DNA of 20,582 nt from assembly GCA_946481615.1 (NCBI GenBank), contig CAMLOR010000038.1, positions 1 to 20,582 on the forward strand, read 5' to 3'. Positions 14,858 through 20,582 of this stretch are shown piece after piece (the stretch's first letter is position 1; each line of letters starts with the position of its first letter). This stretch comes from an uncultured Aquimonas sp. Lineage in GTDB: Bacteria > Pseudomonadota > Gammaproteobacteria > Xanthomonadales > Xanthomonadaceae. Both the position numbers and the translations under genes were made by a program. Under the pieces are notes generated by a model that worked only from the letters and a program-made list of their open reading frames with translations, was not told the DNA's origin and made no database searches.

Positions 14858-15538
14858 ATGAAAACCGAATCCCGTCCTTCCGGCCTCATCAACCTGGGCC
14901 CCGTTGCGCAGCTACGCGCCGGGCGCCTGCCCGAGCGCGTGCTGCGCCTTTTTGTCGGCCTCTGGCTCTACGGCATCGCCATCGCGCTGATGATCGAAAG
15001 CGCGTTGGGCGCCTCGCCCTGGGATGTGTTCCATCTCGGCGTCGCGCGGCATCTGCCCGTCTCCTTCGGCACGGTGATGATCCTGGCCGCAGCGGTGGTC
15101 CTGCTGGCCTGGATACCGTTGCGACAGATGCCCGGGCTGGGCACGGTGGCGAACGCGCTGGTGCTCGGGCCCTTCGCCGATCTTGCGCTGGCCCTGATCG
15201 ACACGCCGCAGACGATGCCGGTGCGTATCGCCTATCTGGCCGGCGGCGTGGCGATCTGCGCGTTCGCGACCGCGCTGTACGTCGGCGCGCAACTGGGACC
15301 GGGCCCGCGCGACGGCCTGATGACGGGCTTCGCGCGACGCAGCGGCTGGTCGATCCGGCGCGTGCGTACGATCATCGAGGTCAGTGTGCTGGCGATCGGC
15401 GTGCTACTCGGCGGCACCTTCGGCGCGGGCACGGTGGTGTTCGCGCTGGGCGTGGGCCCGGCGACGCAGTTCTTCCTGCGCTGGCTCGTGGTGCGGCTGG
15501 AGCCGCCGGTGGGCGCATTGTCGGAGGAAATGCGATGA
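14858..15538 (+). CDS. YczE/YyaS/YitT-family integral membrane protein
   Basis: A 226-residue inner-membrane protein with about five hydrophobic helices: FVGLWLYGIAIALMIES; TVMILAAAVVLLAWIPL; a segment around ALVLGPFADLALALI; AGGVAICAFATALYVGAQLG; and VSVLAIGVLLGGTFG running on to VVFALGVGPATQFF. Conserved-looking loops are LGASPWDVFHLGVARH after helix 1 and GPGPRDGLMTGFARRSGWSIRRVRT, both recognisable in this family. No transport substrate is established. It lies divergent from the MocR-type regulator, matching the recurrent YczR-YczE pairing, and its stop overlaps the start of the PhzF-family gene (ATGA), with the ribosome binding site for that gene inside its last codons. Confidence 0.88.
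   Translation: MKTESRPSGLINLGPVAQLRAGRLPERVLRLFVGLWLYGIAIALMIESALGASPWDVFHLGVARHLPVSFGTVMILAAAVVLLAWIPLRQMPGLGTVANALVLGPFADLALALIDTPQTMPVRIAYLAGGVAICAFATALYVGAQLGPGPRDGLMTGFARRSGWSIRRVRTIIEVSVLAIGVLLGGTFGAGTVVFALGVGPATQFFLRWLVVRLEPPVGALSEEMR
15523..15527 (+). promoter_or_regulatory. Ribosome binding site GGAGG of the PhzF-family gene
   Basis: GGAGG lies seven bases before the ATG at 15535 and within the last codons of the upstream gene, consistent with translational coupling. Confidence 0.5.
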
Positions 15539-16374
15539 GCGCCGCAGTGCTGCGCTACAGCGCGTTCACCCGCGATCCCGCGGGCGGCAATCCGGCCGGC
15601 GTCGTGCTGGATGCGCGCGGGATGGCGGACGCGGACATGCAACGCATCGCGGCGGACGTCGGCTACTCGGAGACGGCCTTCTTCTCGCCGCGCCCGGACA
15701 CCGGCTTCGACGTCCGCTACTTCAGCCCGAAGGCCGAGGTGAGCTTTTGCGGCCATGCCACCGTCGCCGCGAGCGTGGCCCTGGCCGAACGCATCGGGCC
15801 GGGGCTGCAGGTGCTGCACACCGGCGTGGGCATCGTGCGCGTGCGCGTCGATCCGGAGCGCCGCGCCACGCTCACCAGCGTCGCGCCGCGCGTGGCGGCG
15901 CTCGCCGCGGAGGATCTCGATGCGTTGCTCTCCGCGTTGCGTTGGCGTGCCGACGAACTCGATCCTGCGCTGCCGCCCGCGGTCGCGTACGCGGGCGCCT
16001 GGCATCCGGTCATCGCCGCCGGCACGCGCGAACGGCTGGCGCGGCTCGACTACGATTTCGACGCGCTCGCCGCGCTGATGGCGCGGCGCGGCTGGCTGAC
16101 GATCGATCTCGTCTGGCGCGAGAACGCCGCCACCTTCCATGCGCGCAACCCGTTCCCGCCAGGAGGCGTGATCGAGGACCCGGCGACCGGCGCGGCGGCG
16201 GCCGCATTCGGCGCCTATCTCGCATCGCGCAACGCGCTGCCGCCGGAGCGTGCCTTCGTCATCCACCAGGGCGCGGAACTCGGCCGCCCCAGCCTGCTGC
16301 ACGTGCGCGTTCCCGTGGCACTGCAGGAAGGCATCGACGTCAGCGGCAGCGCGGTGCCGATCACGCCAGCATGA
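15535..16374 (+). CDS. PhzF-family epimerase/isomerase-like protein
   Basis: A 279-residue protein with the two-lobed diaminopimelate-epimerase-like fold of PhzF. Hallmarks in order: DPAGGNPAGVVLD (14-26), the catalytic Glu46 in GYSETAFF, RYFSPKAEVSFCGHATVAAS (about 61-80, with GH at 73-74), and EDPATGAAAAAFGAYL (214-229). Glu46 is the general acid/base in PhzF, so the protein is probably an isomerase. There are no phenazine genes nearby, and family members act on several small acids, so the substrate is open. It is coupled to the YczE-type gene by an ATGA overlap and sits in the unit controlled by the MocR-type regulator. It overlaps the transporter gene tail-to-tail by 14 bases. Confidence 0.9.
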   Translation: MSAAVLRYSAFTRDPAGGNPAGVVLDARGMADADMQRIAADVGYSETAFFSPRPDTGFDVRYFSPKAEVSFCGHATVAASVALAERIGPGLQVLHTGVGIVRVRVDPERRATLTSVAPRVAALAAEDLDALLSALRWRADELDPALPPAVAYAGAWHPVIAAGTRERLARLDYDFDALAALMARRGWLTIDLVWRENAATFHARNPFPPGGVIEDPATGAAAAAFGAYLASRNALPPERAFVIHQGAELGRPSLLHVRVPVALQEGIDVSGSAVPITPA

Positions 16375-17278
16375 GCGCCACGCCGCCCAGCGTGAGCGAG
16401 ACGCCGATCGCGCCGCGGCGGCCCAGCGGTTCCTTCAGCCACAGCCAGGCCAGCAGCACGATCCACACCGAGGAGGTCTCGTTGAGGATGGCCGCGATCG
16501 AGGCCTGCGTGAATTTGTAGCCGGCGAGCCAGAGCACCATCGAGAGGCACTGGCCGACGAAGGCGGCCGCCAGCAGCAGGCGCCAGTCGAACTTCGCGCC
16601 GTTGGCGCGCAGGCGGCGCAGGTTGCCGGTGAACAGCGCGGCGAGGAACAGCCCCGCCACCGCGCCGATCAGGCGCAGCAGCGTCACCCACATCAGCGGC
16701 TGCGCTTCGAGCACGCGCTTCACCATCACGATGGCGCAGGCCATCAGCGCGATGGAGAGCACGCCGAGCAGGGCGCCGCGCAGGTTGTGGTGTACGGCGG
16801 GGCGCTCGGCCACGGCGGGATCGATGTCGCCCGCGTCGGGGCCGGGCGCGCGCGAACGCGCGATGGTGACGACGCCGGCCGTCACCAGCGCGAAGCCGCC
16901 GATCTGCAAGGGCGTGAGGCGTTCGCCGAGGAAGGCGAAGGACAGCAGGATGACCAGCGGCGAATACAGATTGCCGATGATGCCCATGCGGCTGGCGCCC
17001 AGTTCGTTGAGGGCGCGGAAATACAACGTGTCGGCCATCGCGATGCCGACGAAGCCGCTCGCCAGCGCGAGCGCGAGCTGCATCGCGGTGAAATCCGGCA
17101 GCTGCGTGCCGTGCAGCAGCGGCACGGCGGGCAGGACCATGCCCAGCACCAGCGTGTTCTTGAGGAAGTTGAGCGCCAGCGGCGGCAGCGTTTCGCCCAG
17201 GCGGCGGTAGAGGATCACGCCCACGGCCCACGCGGCGGCGCTTGCGAGGGAGAAGAATTCGCCGAGGCCGAAGTTCAT
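16361..17278 (-). CDS. EamA/DMT-family transporter
   Basis: A 305-residue inner-membrane protein with two EamA repeats, about ten transmembrane helices in all. The first repeat spans about 5-140, with ASGFVGIAMADTLYFRAL and MGIIGNLYSPLVILLSFAFLGERLTPLQIGGFALVTAGV. The second spans about 167-305, with FVGQCLSMVLWLAGYKFTQASIAAILNETSSVWIVLLAWLWLKEPLGRRGAIGVSLTLGGV (read in parts). The Glu in the GE or KEPL turn of each repeat is the usual family mark. Such proteins export or exchange small metabolites; the substrate cannot be read from sequence. A charged loop of about 25 residues joins the halves. The ATG is preceded by TAAAAT and six bases, a probable leaderless start. It is divergent from the ThrE-like exporter across a repeat-filled gap. 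Confidence 0.9.
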   Translation of the reverse strand: MNFGLGEFFSLASAAAWAVGVILYRRLGETLPPLALNFLKNTLVLGMVLPAVPLLHGTQLPDFTAMQLALALASGFVGIAMADTLYFRALNELGASRMGIIGNLYSPLVILLSFAFLGERLTPLQIGGFALVTAGVVTIARSRAPGPDAGDIDPAVAERPAVHHNLRGALLGVLSIALMACAIVMVKRVLEAQPLMWVTLLRLIGAVAGLFLAALFTGNLRRLRANGAKFDWRLLLAAAFVGQCLSMVLWLAGYKFTQASIAAILNETSSVWIVLLAWLWLKEPLGRRGAIGVSLTLGGVALMLA

Positions 17279-17284
17279 CGCGGG

Positions 17285-17290
17285 ATTTTA
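17285..17290 (-). promoter_or_regulatory. -10 TAAAAT of the EamA gene (leaderless)
   Basis: Minus-strand TAAAAT, six bases (cccgcg), then ATG 17278. No Shine-Dalgarno is seen between. Confidence 0.55.
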
Positions 17291-17359
17291 TCGGACCGAG
17301 ACAACCATTCGGGATGAGGAGTCATGAGTGTGGAGCGAGGCAGGACGGCATCGCGACCA

Positions 17360-17439
17360 CCGTTCGCGGTGAGCCCGTCGAACGGTTGCCGCGCGGCCCG
17401 TGAACCGAGGCGTGGGTTCGACAAGCTCACCCCGAACGG
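17360..17439. repeat. Palindromic intergenic repeat, copy 1
   Basis: The 24-bp left arm (17360-17383) and right arm (17416-17439) are imperfect inverted repeats containing CCGTTCG-x-GGTGAGC and GTTCGACAAGCTCA. The type is a dispersed REP-like element common in intergenic DNA of many proteobacteria. Reading frames through it give the usual spurious peptides and are not genes. Confidence 0.8.
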
Positions 17440-17487
17440 GTGAGGCATCATGAACGCGGAGAAGCGGGCAGAACTCCATCGCGACCA

Positions 17488-17567
17488 CCGTTCGCGGTGA
17501 GCCTGTCGAACCGTTGCCTCGCGGCTCGTGAATTGAGGCCCGGGTTCGACAAGCTCACTTCGAACGG
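17488..17567. repeat. Palindromic intergenic repeat, copy 2
   Basis: Left arm 17488-17511 and right arm 17544-17567, with the same 80-bp architecture as copy 1, offset by exactly 128 bp. The flanking DNA (about 17315-17359 and 17443-17487) is also similar between copies, so a unit of about 128 bp was duplicated in tandem. The right arm ends 29 bp before the ThrE-like start codon. Confidence 0.8.
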
Positions 17568-17584
17568 TTATCGCAGCCTCACGG

Positions 17585-17590
17585 TAAGCT
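17585..17590 (+). promoter_or_regulatory. -10-like TAAGCT of the ThrE-like gene (leaderless)
   Basis: TAAGCT, six bases (tcctgc), then ATG 17597. The upstream -35 region would lie inside or at the edge of the second palindromic repeat. Confidence 0.45.
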
Positions 17591-17596
17591 TCCTGC

Positions 17597-18832
17597 ATGA
17601 CGCCCGCTCCCTACGCCGCCCGCATCGATTTCGTGGTGAATCTCGCGGCGCGCCTGCACGCGTACGGGACGACGGCGCAACGCCTCGAAGGCGCGGTCGC
17701 CGCGGTGGCGGCGCGGCTCGGGTTGCGTTGCGCGCCGTGGTCGAATCCGACCGGCATGATCCTCTCGTTCTCCGACGCCAGCCGCGACGACGCGCTGGCC
17801 GACACCACGCAGGTGATCCGCCTCGAACCCGGCGACGTCGATCTGCGCAAGCTGTGCCAGGCCGACGACATCGCCGAGCGCGTGCTCGACGGGCGGCTCG
17901 ACATCGAGGCGGCGACGGCCGCGCTCAAGGCCCTGGATCGCGAAGCCGGGCGCCGCGCGCAGGCGCTCACCGCGATCAGCTTCGGCCTGACGTCGGCCAG
18001 CGTCGCCGGCCTGCTGCGCGCGAGCTGGGCCGATCTCGTCGCTTCCGCCGGCATCGGCACGCTGATCGGCGTGATGTACGTGATGGGCGCGAAGCGGCCG
18101 CGGCTGGCCGAAGCGCTGGAGGCGGTCGCCGCGCTGGTGGCGATGCTGATCGCGGCGGCCATCGCGGCCTTCCTCGTGCCGCTGTCGCTCAAGACGGTGA
18201 TCGTCGCGGCGCTCATCGTGCTGTTGCCGGGGCTCATGCTCACCAATGCGGTGGCGGAACTGACGAGCCAGCATCTGGTATCGGGCACCGCGCGCTTCGC
18301 GGGCGCCTTCGCGGTGTTGCTCAAGCTCACCTTCGGCACCGTCGCGGCCTCGCAGATCGCGCATCTGCTGGGCTGGACGCCGCAGGACGTGACCGCCGCC
18401 ACCCGCATGCCGCCGGCCTGGGTCGAATGGGCCTGCCTCGCCATCGGCTGCTACGCCTTCGCCGTGCTGTTCAAGGCCGACCGCCGCGACTACCCGCTGG
18501 TGATGGCCTCGGCGGCGCTGGGTTATCTCGTCACGCGCTTCGGCGGCCAGGCCTTCGGCAGCGGCGCCGGCGTGTTCCTCGGCGGCATGGTGGTGACGGC
18601 GGCGAGCAACGCCTACGCGCGCTGGGTGAACCGGCCGGGCGCGCTGATCCGCGTGCCCGGCATCATCCTGCTGGTGCCGGGCAGCGTCGGCTTCCGCGGC
18701 CTCACCTTCGTGATGGAGCAGGACGTGGCGCTGGGCCTCGAGACCGGCATGCTGCTCGTCAATCTGCTGATCGCACTGGTGGCCGGATTGCTGTTCGGCA
18801 ACCTGCTGATCCCGGCACGCCGCAATCTCTGA
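17597..18832 (+). CDS. ThrE-family threonine/serine exporter
   Basis: A 411-residue protein fusing both ThrE halves in one chain, as in Corynebacterium ThrE (elsewhere split as YjjP and YjjB). The N-terminal soluble region (about 1-115) has LAARLHAYGTTAQRLEGAV and the SNPTGMILSFSD motif. About ten membrane helices follow: AISFGLTSASVAGLL, a cluster around ALVAMLIAAAIAAFLVPL, IVAALIVLLPGLMLTNAVAEL, and later VPGIILLVPGSVGFRGL with LLVNLLIALVAGLLFGNLL. LPGLMLTNAVAEL and LVPGSVGFRG are the signature segments of the two halves. The role is export of threonine, serine or related small molecules from the cytoplasm. It probably has a leaderless start, ends at a strong hairpin, and converges on the H-NS-family gene. 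Confidence 0.88.
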   Translation: MTPAPYAARIDFVVNLAARLHAYGTTAQRLEGAVAAVAARLGLRCAPWSNPTGMILSFSDASRDDALADTTQVIRLEPGDVDLRKLCQADDIAERVLDGRLDIEAATAALKALDREAGRRAQALTAISFGLTSASVAGLLRASWADLVASAGIGTLIGVMYVMGAKRPRLAEALEAVAALVAMLIAAAIAAFLVPLSLKTVIVAALIVLLPGLMLTNAVAELTSQHLVSGTARFAGAFAVLLKLTFGTVAASQIAHLLGWTPQDVTAATRMPPAWVEWACLAIGCYAFAVLFKADRRDYPLVMASAALGYLVTRFGGQAFGSGAGVFLGGMVVTAASNAYARWVNRPGALIRVPGIILLVPGSVGFRGLTFVMEQDVALGLETGMLLVNLLIALVAGLLFGNLLIPARRNL

Positions 18833-18834
18833 CC

Positions 18835-18858
18835 CCTTCCCCCGCTTGCGGGGGAAGG
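18835..18858. terminator. Strong hairpin between thrE-like and H-NS-family genes
   Basis: CCTTCCCCCGC, two bases, GCGGGGGAAGG: an uninterrupted 11-bp stem starting three bases after the stop codon. A GGGATGGGGGCC tail follows. The whole is typical of a dispersed palindromic element in related genomes, and here it can end transcription from both convergent genes. Confidence 0.7.
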
Positions 18859-18876
18859 CCGGGATGGGGGCCTCCC

Positions 18877-19257
18877 TTAGATCAGGAAATCCTCCGGCTT
18901 GCGCCCGCCGGCCATGGCCTCGGTCATCCATTTCGGATGTTTGCCGCGACCGCTCCAGGTCTGCGCCGGATTGTCCGGATTGCGGTATTTGGCCGGGACC
19001 TTGGTGCCGGCGGTGGACTTGCGCGTGCTGCCGCGCCGGGGGGCGGACGGCCCGGCCACCTTCGTGGCGGCACGCGGCTGGGTCGGCAGCCCGAACAGTT
19101 CCATCAGGGTGTAGCCCTCGGCGACCGCCATCTTCGTGAGCTTCTTGCGCACCGCGCCGATGGGCGCGCGTTTTTCCTTGCGCTTGCGTTCGCGGTTGGC
19201 GTTTTCGATCAATTTCTGCAGTTCACGCGGGCTGAGCGCGGAAAGGTCGATGGCCAT
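18877..19257 (-). CDS. H-NS-family nucleoid-associated protein
   Basis: A 126-residue small basic protein. The N-terminal oligomerisation helices (about 5-58) include ALSPRELQKLIENANRERKRKEKR. A basic Ser/Thr/Lys-rich linker (60-90) follows. The C-terminal DNA-binding domain YRNPDNPAQTWSGRGKHPKWM (about 91-111, read in two parts) carries the H-NS consensus core, in which TWSGRGKHP reads AT-rich minor groove. The family silences AT-rich, horizontally acquired DNA and shapes the nucleoid; the XrvA-type proteins of Xanthomonas are close in layout. The start is ATG 19257, with GAGGA four bases upstream and a good -10-like CATAAT giving an approximately 30-nt leader. It is divergent from the coiled-coil gene at 19378. 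Confidence 0.9.
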   Translation of the reverse strand: MAIDLSALSPRELQKLIENANRERKRKEKRAPIGAVRKKLTKMAVAEGYTLMELFGLPTQPRAATKVAGPSAPRRGSTRKSTAGTKVPAKYRNPDNPAQTWSGRGKHPKWMTEAMAGGRKPEDFLI

Positions 19258-19294
19258 GGCGTCCTCGGTGAAAGGCGGAGTCTGCTGGCCCGGG

Positions 19295-19300
19295 ATTATG
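19295..19300 (-). promoter_or_regulatory. -10 CATAAT of the H-NS-family gene
   Basis: Minus-strand CATAAT matches consensus at five of six positions. It predicts a leader of about 30 nt with a ribosome binding site, a conventional arrangement suited to an abundant protein. Confidence 0.5.
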
Positions 19301-19365
19301 CACGCGCCGGGGTGCGGTTCAGCGCCGTGTGCGGCGCCGCGCTTGCGCCGCCCCGCCGCGGGGAT

Positions 19366-19371
19366 TAAGTT
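19366..19371 (+). promoter_or_regulatory. -10-like TAAGTT of the 19378 gene (leaderless)
   Basis: TAAGTT, six bases (tcgggc), then ATG 19378. No Shine-Dalgarno is present; the sequence upstream is almost pure G/C, which makes this A/T patch stand out. Confidence 0.5.
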
Positions 19372-19377
19372 TCGGGC

Positions 19378-20217
19378 ATGGGCTTGCTTGACGAACTGGA
19401 ACAGGAAGCCGAGCGCCGCCGGCAGGAAGAGGCCAAGGCGCAGGCCGAGCGCGAGGCGCGCGACGCCGTCTGGCGCGAGAAACTGCGCCCGTCGATGGCC
19501 GCGCTGGCGGCCTATCTGAAGAAGCTCACCGACAACCTCACCTTCCTCAAGCGCGGCCAGCGCCTGGTGTTCCCGCTCAACGGCTATGGCGAAGTCGTGG
19601 CCGTGCTCGAGCCCGTCTGGACGCTGCGCGACGTGCCCGGCAAGAACGAGCACGAGATCACCATCGAGAGCTTCGCCGTGGTGAACAGCGAGGAAAGCGC
19701 CAATCTCGAGGCCGAGGGCCTGGGCCGCGTGCGCGCGCTCACCAACCTGTTCCAGACCAACCGCATCGGCGGCCCGCAGGACACCCGCAAGAACGCCAAC
19801 GGCGACATCGTGGCGGCGCGCTTCCAGGCGCGCGGCAAGATCCCGCTCAAGGTCACCATCAATGCCGACAAGGACGGCGGCATCGCGCGCATGCAGTTCG
19901 TCAACTACGAAGGCATGACGACGACCACGCGCAGCTTCGCGCCCGACGCCATGACCGAAGAGATGTTCGACGCCCTCGGCCGCTTCATCGCGCACGAGGA
20001 CATGAACTTCGCGCGCGAGAAGGTGGACGACGACGTGCGCCGCAACCTGCAGACGCAGATCCAGCGCGCGCAGCTCAAGCGCGAGTGGGAGAACAAGCTC
20101 GCGCGGCAGCTGCAGGACGATGAAGCGAAGGTGCTGAGCTACATGGGCGCCGGCGCGGTGCCGGGGTCGATGCTGGGGCGGCTGCGGCTGGCTGCCCGTC
20201 GCATCATCGGGCGCTGA
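19378..20217 (+). CDS. Conserved-looking protein of unknown function with N-terminal coiled coil
   Basis: A 279-residue protein I do not recognise as a characterised family. It begins with a highly charged Glu/Arg/Ala helix (about 3-35, LLDELEQEAERRRQEEAKAQ) that looks like a coiled coil. An alpha/beta body (about 36-215) then contains LTFLKRGQRLVFPLNGYGEVVAVLEPVW and a dense run of charged strands. A second charged helix (about 216-255) follows, then a hydrophobic/basic end, SMLGRLRLAARRIIGR. No signal peptide or membrane helix is seen. Codon use matches its neighbours, so it is probably a native core-lineage gene. It lies divergent from the H-NS-family gene and convergent with proS, with three palindromic repeats after it. 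Confidence 0.8.
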   Translation: MGLLDELEQEAERRRQEEAKAQAEREARDAVWREKLRPSMAALAAYLKKLTDNLTFLKRGQRLVFPLNGYGEVVAVLEPVWTLRDVPGKNEHEITIESFAVVNSEESANLEAEGLGRVRALTNLFQTNRIGGPQDTRKNANGDIVAARFQARGKIPLKVTINADKDGGIARMQFVNYEGMTTTTRSFAPDAMTEEMFDALGRFIAHEDMNFAREKVDDDVRRNLQTQIQRAQLKREWENKLARQLQDDEAKVLSYMGAGAVPGSMLGRLRLAARRIIGR

Positions 20218-20246
20218 GGCCCCCTCACTCCCACGCCGCGGGAGAC

Positions 20247-20277
20247 CGTCGTCATTCCCGCGAAGGCGGGAATCCAG
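20247..20277 (+). repeat. Palindromic repeat (TTCCCGC-type), copy 1
   Basis: A TCATTCCCGCGAAGGCGGGAA-type element (core 20254-20272 area), in which TCCCGC and GCGGGA form a hairpin around GAAG. This is a dispersed intergenic element type seen in many proteobacteria. It is oriented opposite to copies 2 and 3. Confidence 0.8.
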
Positions 20278-20304
20278 CGACTTTTGCGCGGCGCCTCGAA
20301 GTCA

Positions 20305-20333
20305 CTGGGTTCCCGCCTTCGCGGGAACGACGG
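20305..20333 (-). repeat. Palindromic repeat (TTCCCGC-type), copy 2
   Basis: CTGGGTTCCCGCCTTCGCGG followed by GAACGACGG: the reverse complement of copy 1, with the same hairpin core. With copy 1 it forms an inverted pair about 27 bp apart between convergent genes. Confidence 0.8.
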
Positions 20334-20346
20334 GGTGTGATCGCAC

Positions 20347-20375
20347 CTGGGTCCCCGCCTTCGCGGGAACGACGG
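20347..20375 (-). repeat. Palindromic repeat (TTCCCGC-type), copy 3
   Basis: Differs from copy 2 by one base in the first 29 (GTCCCC for GTTCCC) and lies 42 bp from it in direct orientation. It ends one base before the proS stop codon, so it can also serve in ending that transcript. Confidence 0.8.
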
Positions 20376-20376
20376 A

Positions 20377-20582
20377 TCAGCGCAACTTCGCCAGCAACGC
20401 CTCGCGATCGAGGTTCACGCTCTCCGCATCGCGGCGGCCGCGATATTCGAAGGTGCCGGCCGCCAGGCCGCGCTCCGACACCACCACGCGGTGCGGAATG
20501 CCGATCAGTTCCATGTCGGCGAACATGCCGCCCGGGCGCAGCCCGCGGTCGTCGAGGCAGGCCTCGATGCCGGCCGCGTTCA
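20377..20582 (-). CDS. proS: Prolyl-tRNA synthetase, C-terminal end
   Basis: The last 68 codons of a gene whose start lies beyond the window. The protein contains [20 protein letters not shown], then [12 protein letters not shown] and [14 protein letters not shown], and ends LLAKLR. This matches the anticodon-binding domain of the bacterial (E. coli-type) prolyl-tRNA synthetase, where [21 protein letters not shown] is characteristic. The enzyme charges tRNA-Pro in the cytoplasm. The active-site and editing domains are outside the window. The stop TGA is immediately beside a palindromic repeat. Confidence 0.95.
   Translation of the reverse strand, partial: NAAGIEACLDDRGLRPGGMFADMELIGIPHRVVVSERGLAAGTFEYRGRRDAESVNLDREALLAKLR

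Noticed and set aside
15535..16374. Phenazine biosynthesis role for the PhzF-family gene
   Set aside because: No other phz gene is present. The family is broad and most members are unrelated to phenazines.
17360..17567. Possible CRISPR array from regularly spaced palindromic units
   Set aside because: There are only two units, each 80 bp with internal inverted arms. The 48-bp intervals are themselves similar rather than unique spacers, and no cas gene is nearby.
17275..17598. Open frame of about 107 codons on the minus strand through the palindromic repeats
   Set aside because: It is a translation of the repeat itself: the duplicated elements give matching peptide stretches in each copy. 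It has no ribosome binding site and overlaps two divergent promoters.

Overview
The window is GC-rich, gene-dense chromosomal DNA from a gammaproteobacterium, most likely of the Xanthomonadales/Lysobacterales (the Lysobacter, Dokdonella or Rhodanobacter neighbourhood). This rests on the GC-rich codon use, an H-NS-family protein with the short C-terminal AT-hook-like motif, a choice-of-anchor/IPTL-CTERM-type surface protein, an F-x-x-G-F-E tail motif, and intergenic palindromic repeats typical of these genomes. The assignment is inference; no rRNA or tRNA gene lies in the window.

Layout. 1-1425: 3' end of a large repeat-containing surface protein. 1479-2098 (-): maltose O-acetyltransferase (maa), followed by a short remnant of another gene. 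2222-3402 (+): secreted alpha/beta hydrolase plus an out-of-frame tail. 3427-5396 (-): a coupled pair, an NAD-dependent beta-hydroxyacid dehydrogenase-like protein and a second secreted alpha/beta hydrolase. These are divergent from 5523-6503 (+), a GlxA-type AraC regulator, which is followed by a dienelactone-hydrolase-like protein, a DinB-fold protein and a DHFR-fold reductase (to 8638). 8760-9218 (-): small membrane-anchored protein. 9269-10549 (-): winged-helix/TPR membrane regulator, divergent from an S41 peptidase (10601-12157, +). 12144-13226 (-): membrane-anchored alpha/beta hydrolase. 13346-14797 (-): MocR/PdxR-type regulator, divergent from a YczE-family membrane protein and a coupled PhzF-family protein (14858-16374, +). 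16361-17278 (-): EamA transporter. 17279-17596: tandem palindromic repeats. 17597-18832 (+): ThrE-like amino-acid exporter. 18877-19257 (-): H-NS-family protein. 19378-20217 (+): conserved coiled-coil protein of unknown role. 20247-20375: three palindromic repeats. 20377-20582 (-): 3' end of proS.

The genes form short one- to four-gene units that alternate strand, so nearly every gap is either a divergent promoter region or a convergent terminator region. Two regulator-centred units stand out. One is MocR with YczE and PhzF, with interlocked palindromes in the shared 60-bp promoter gap. The other is GlxA-like with the dehydrogenase, hydrolase and dienelactone-hydrolase genes. A second theme is transcription-translation layout: at least seven genes have a -10-like hexamer ending exactly six bases before the start codon, which predicts leaderless mRNAs.

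I found no phage, CRISPR, insertion sequence, toxin-antitoxin or classical defence locus. The most interesting observations are the leaderless pattern, the MocR operator, the hydrolase tail displaced out of frame, and the decayed gene fragment behind maa.
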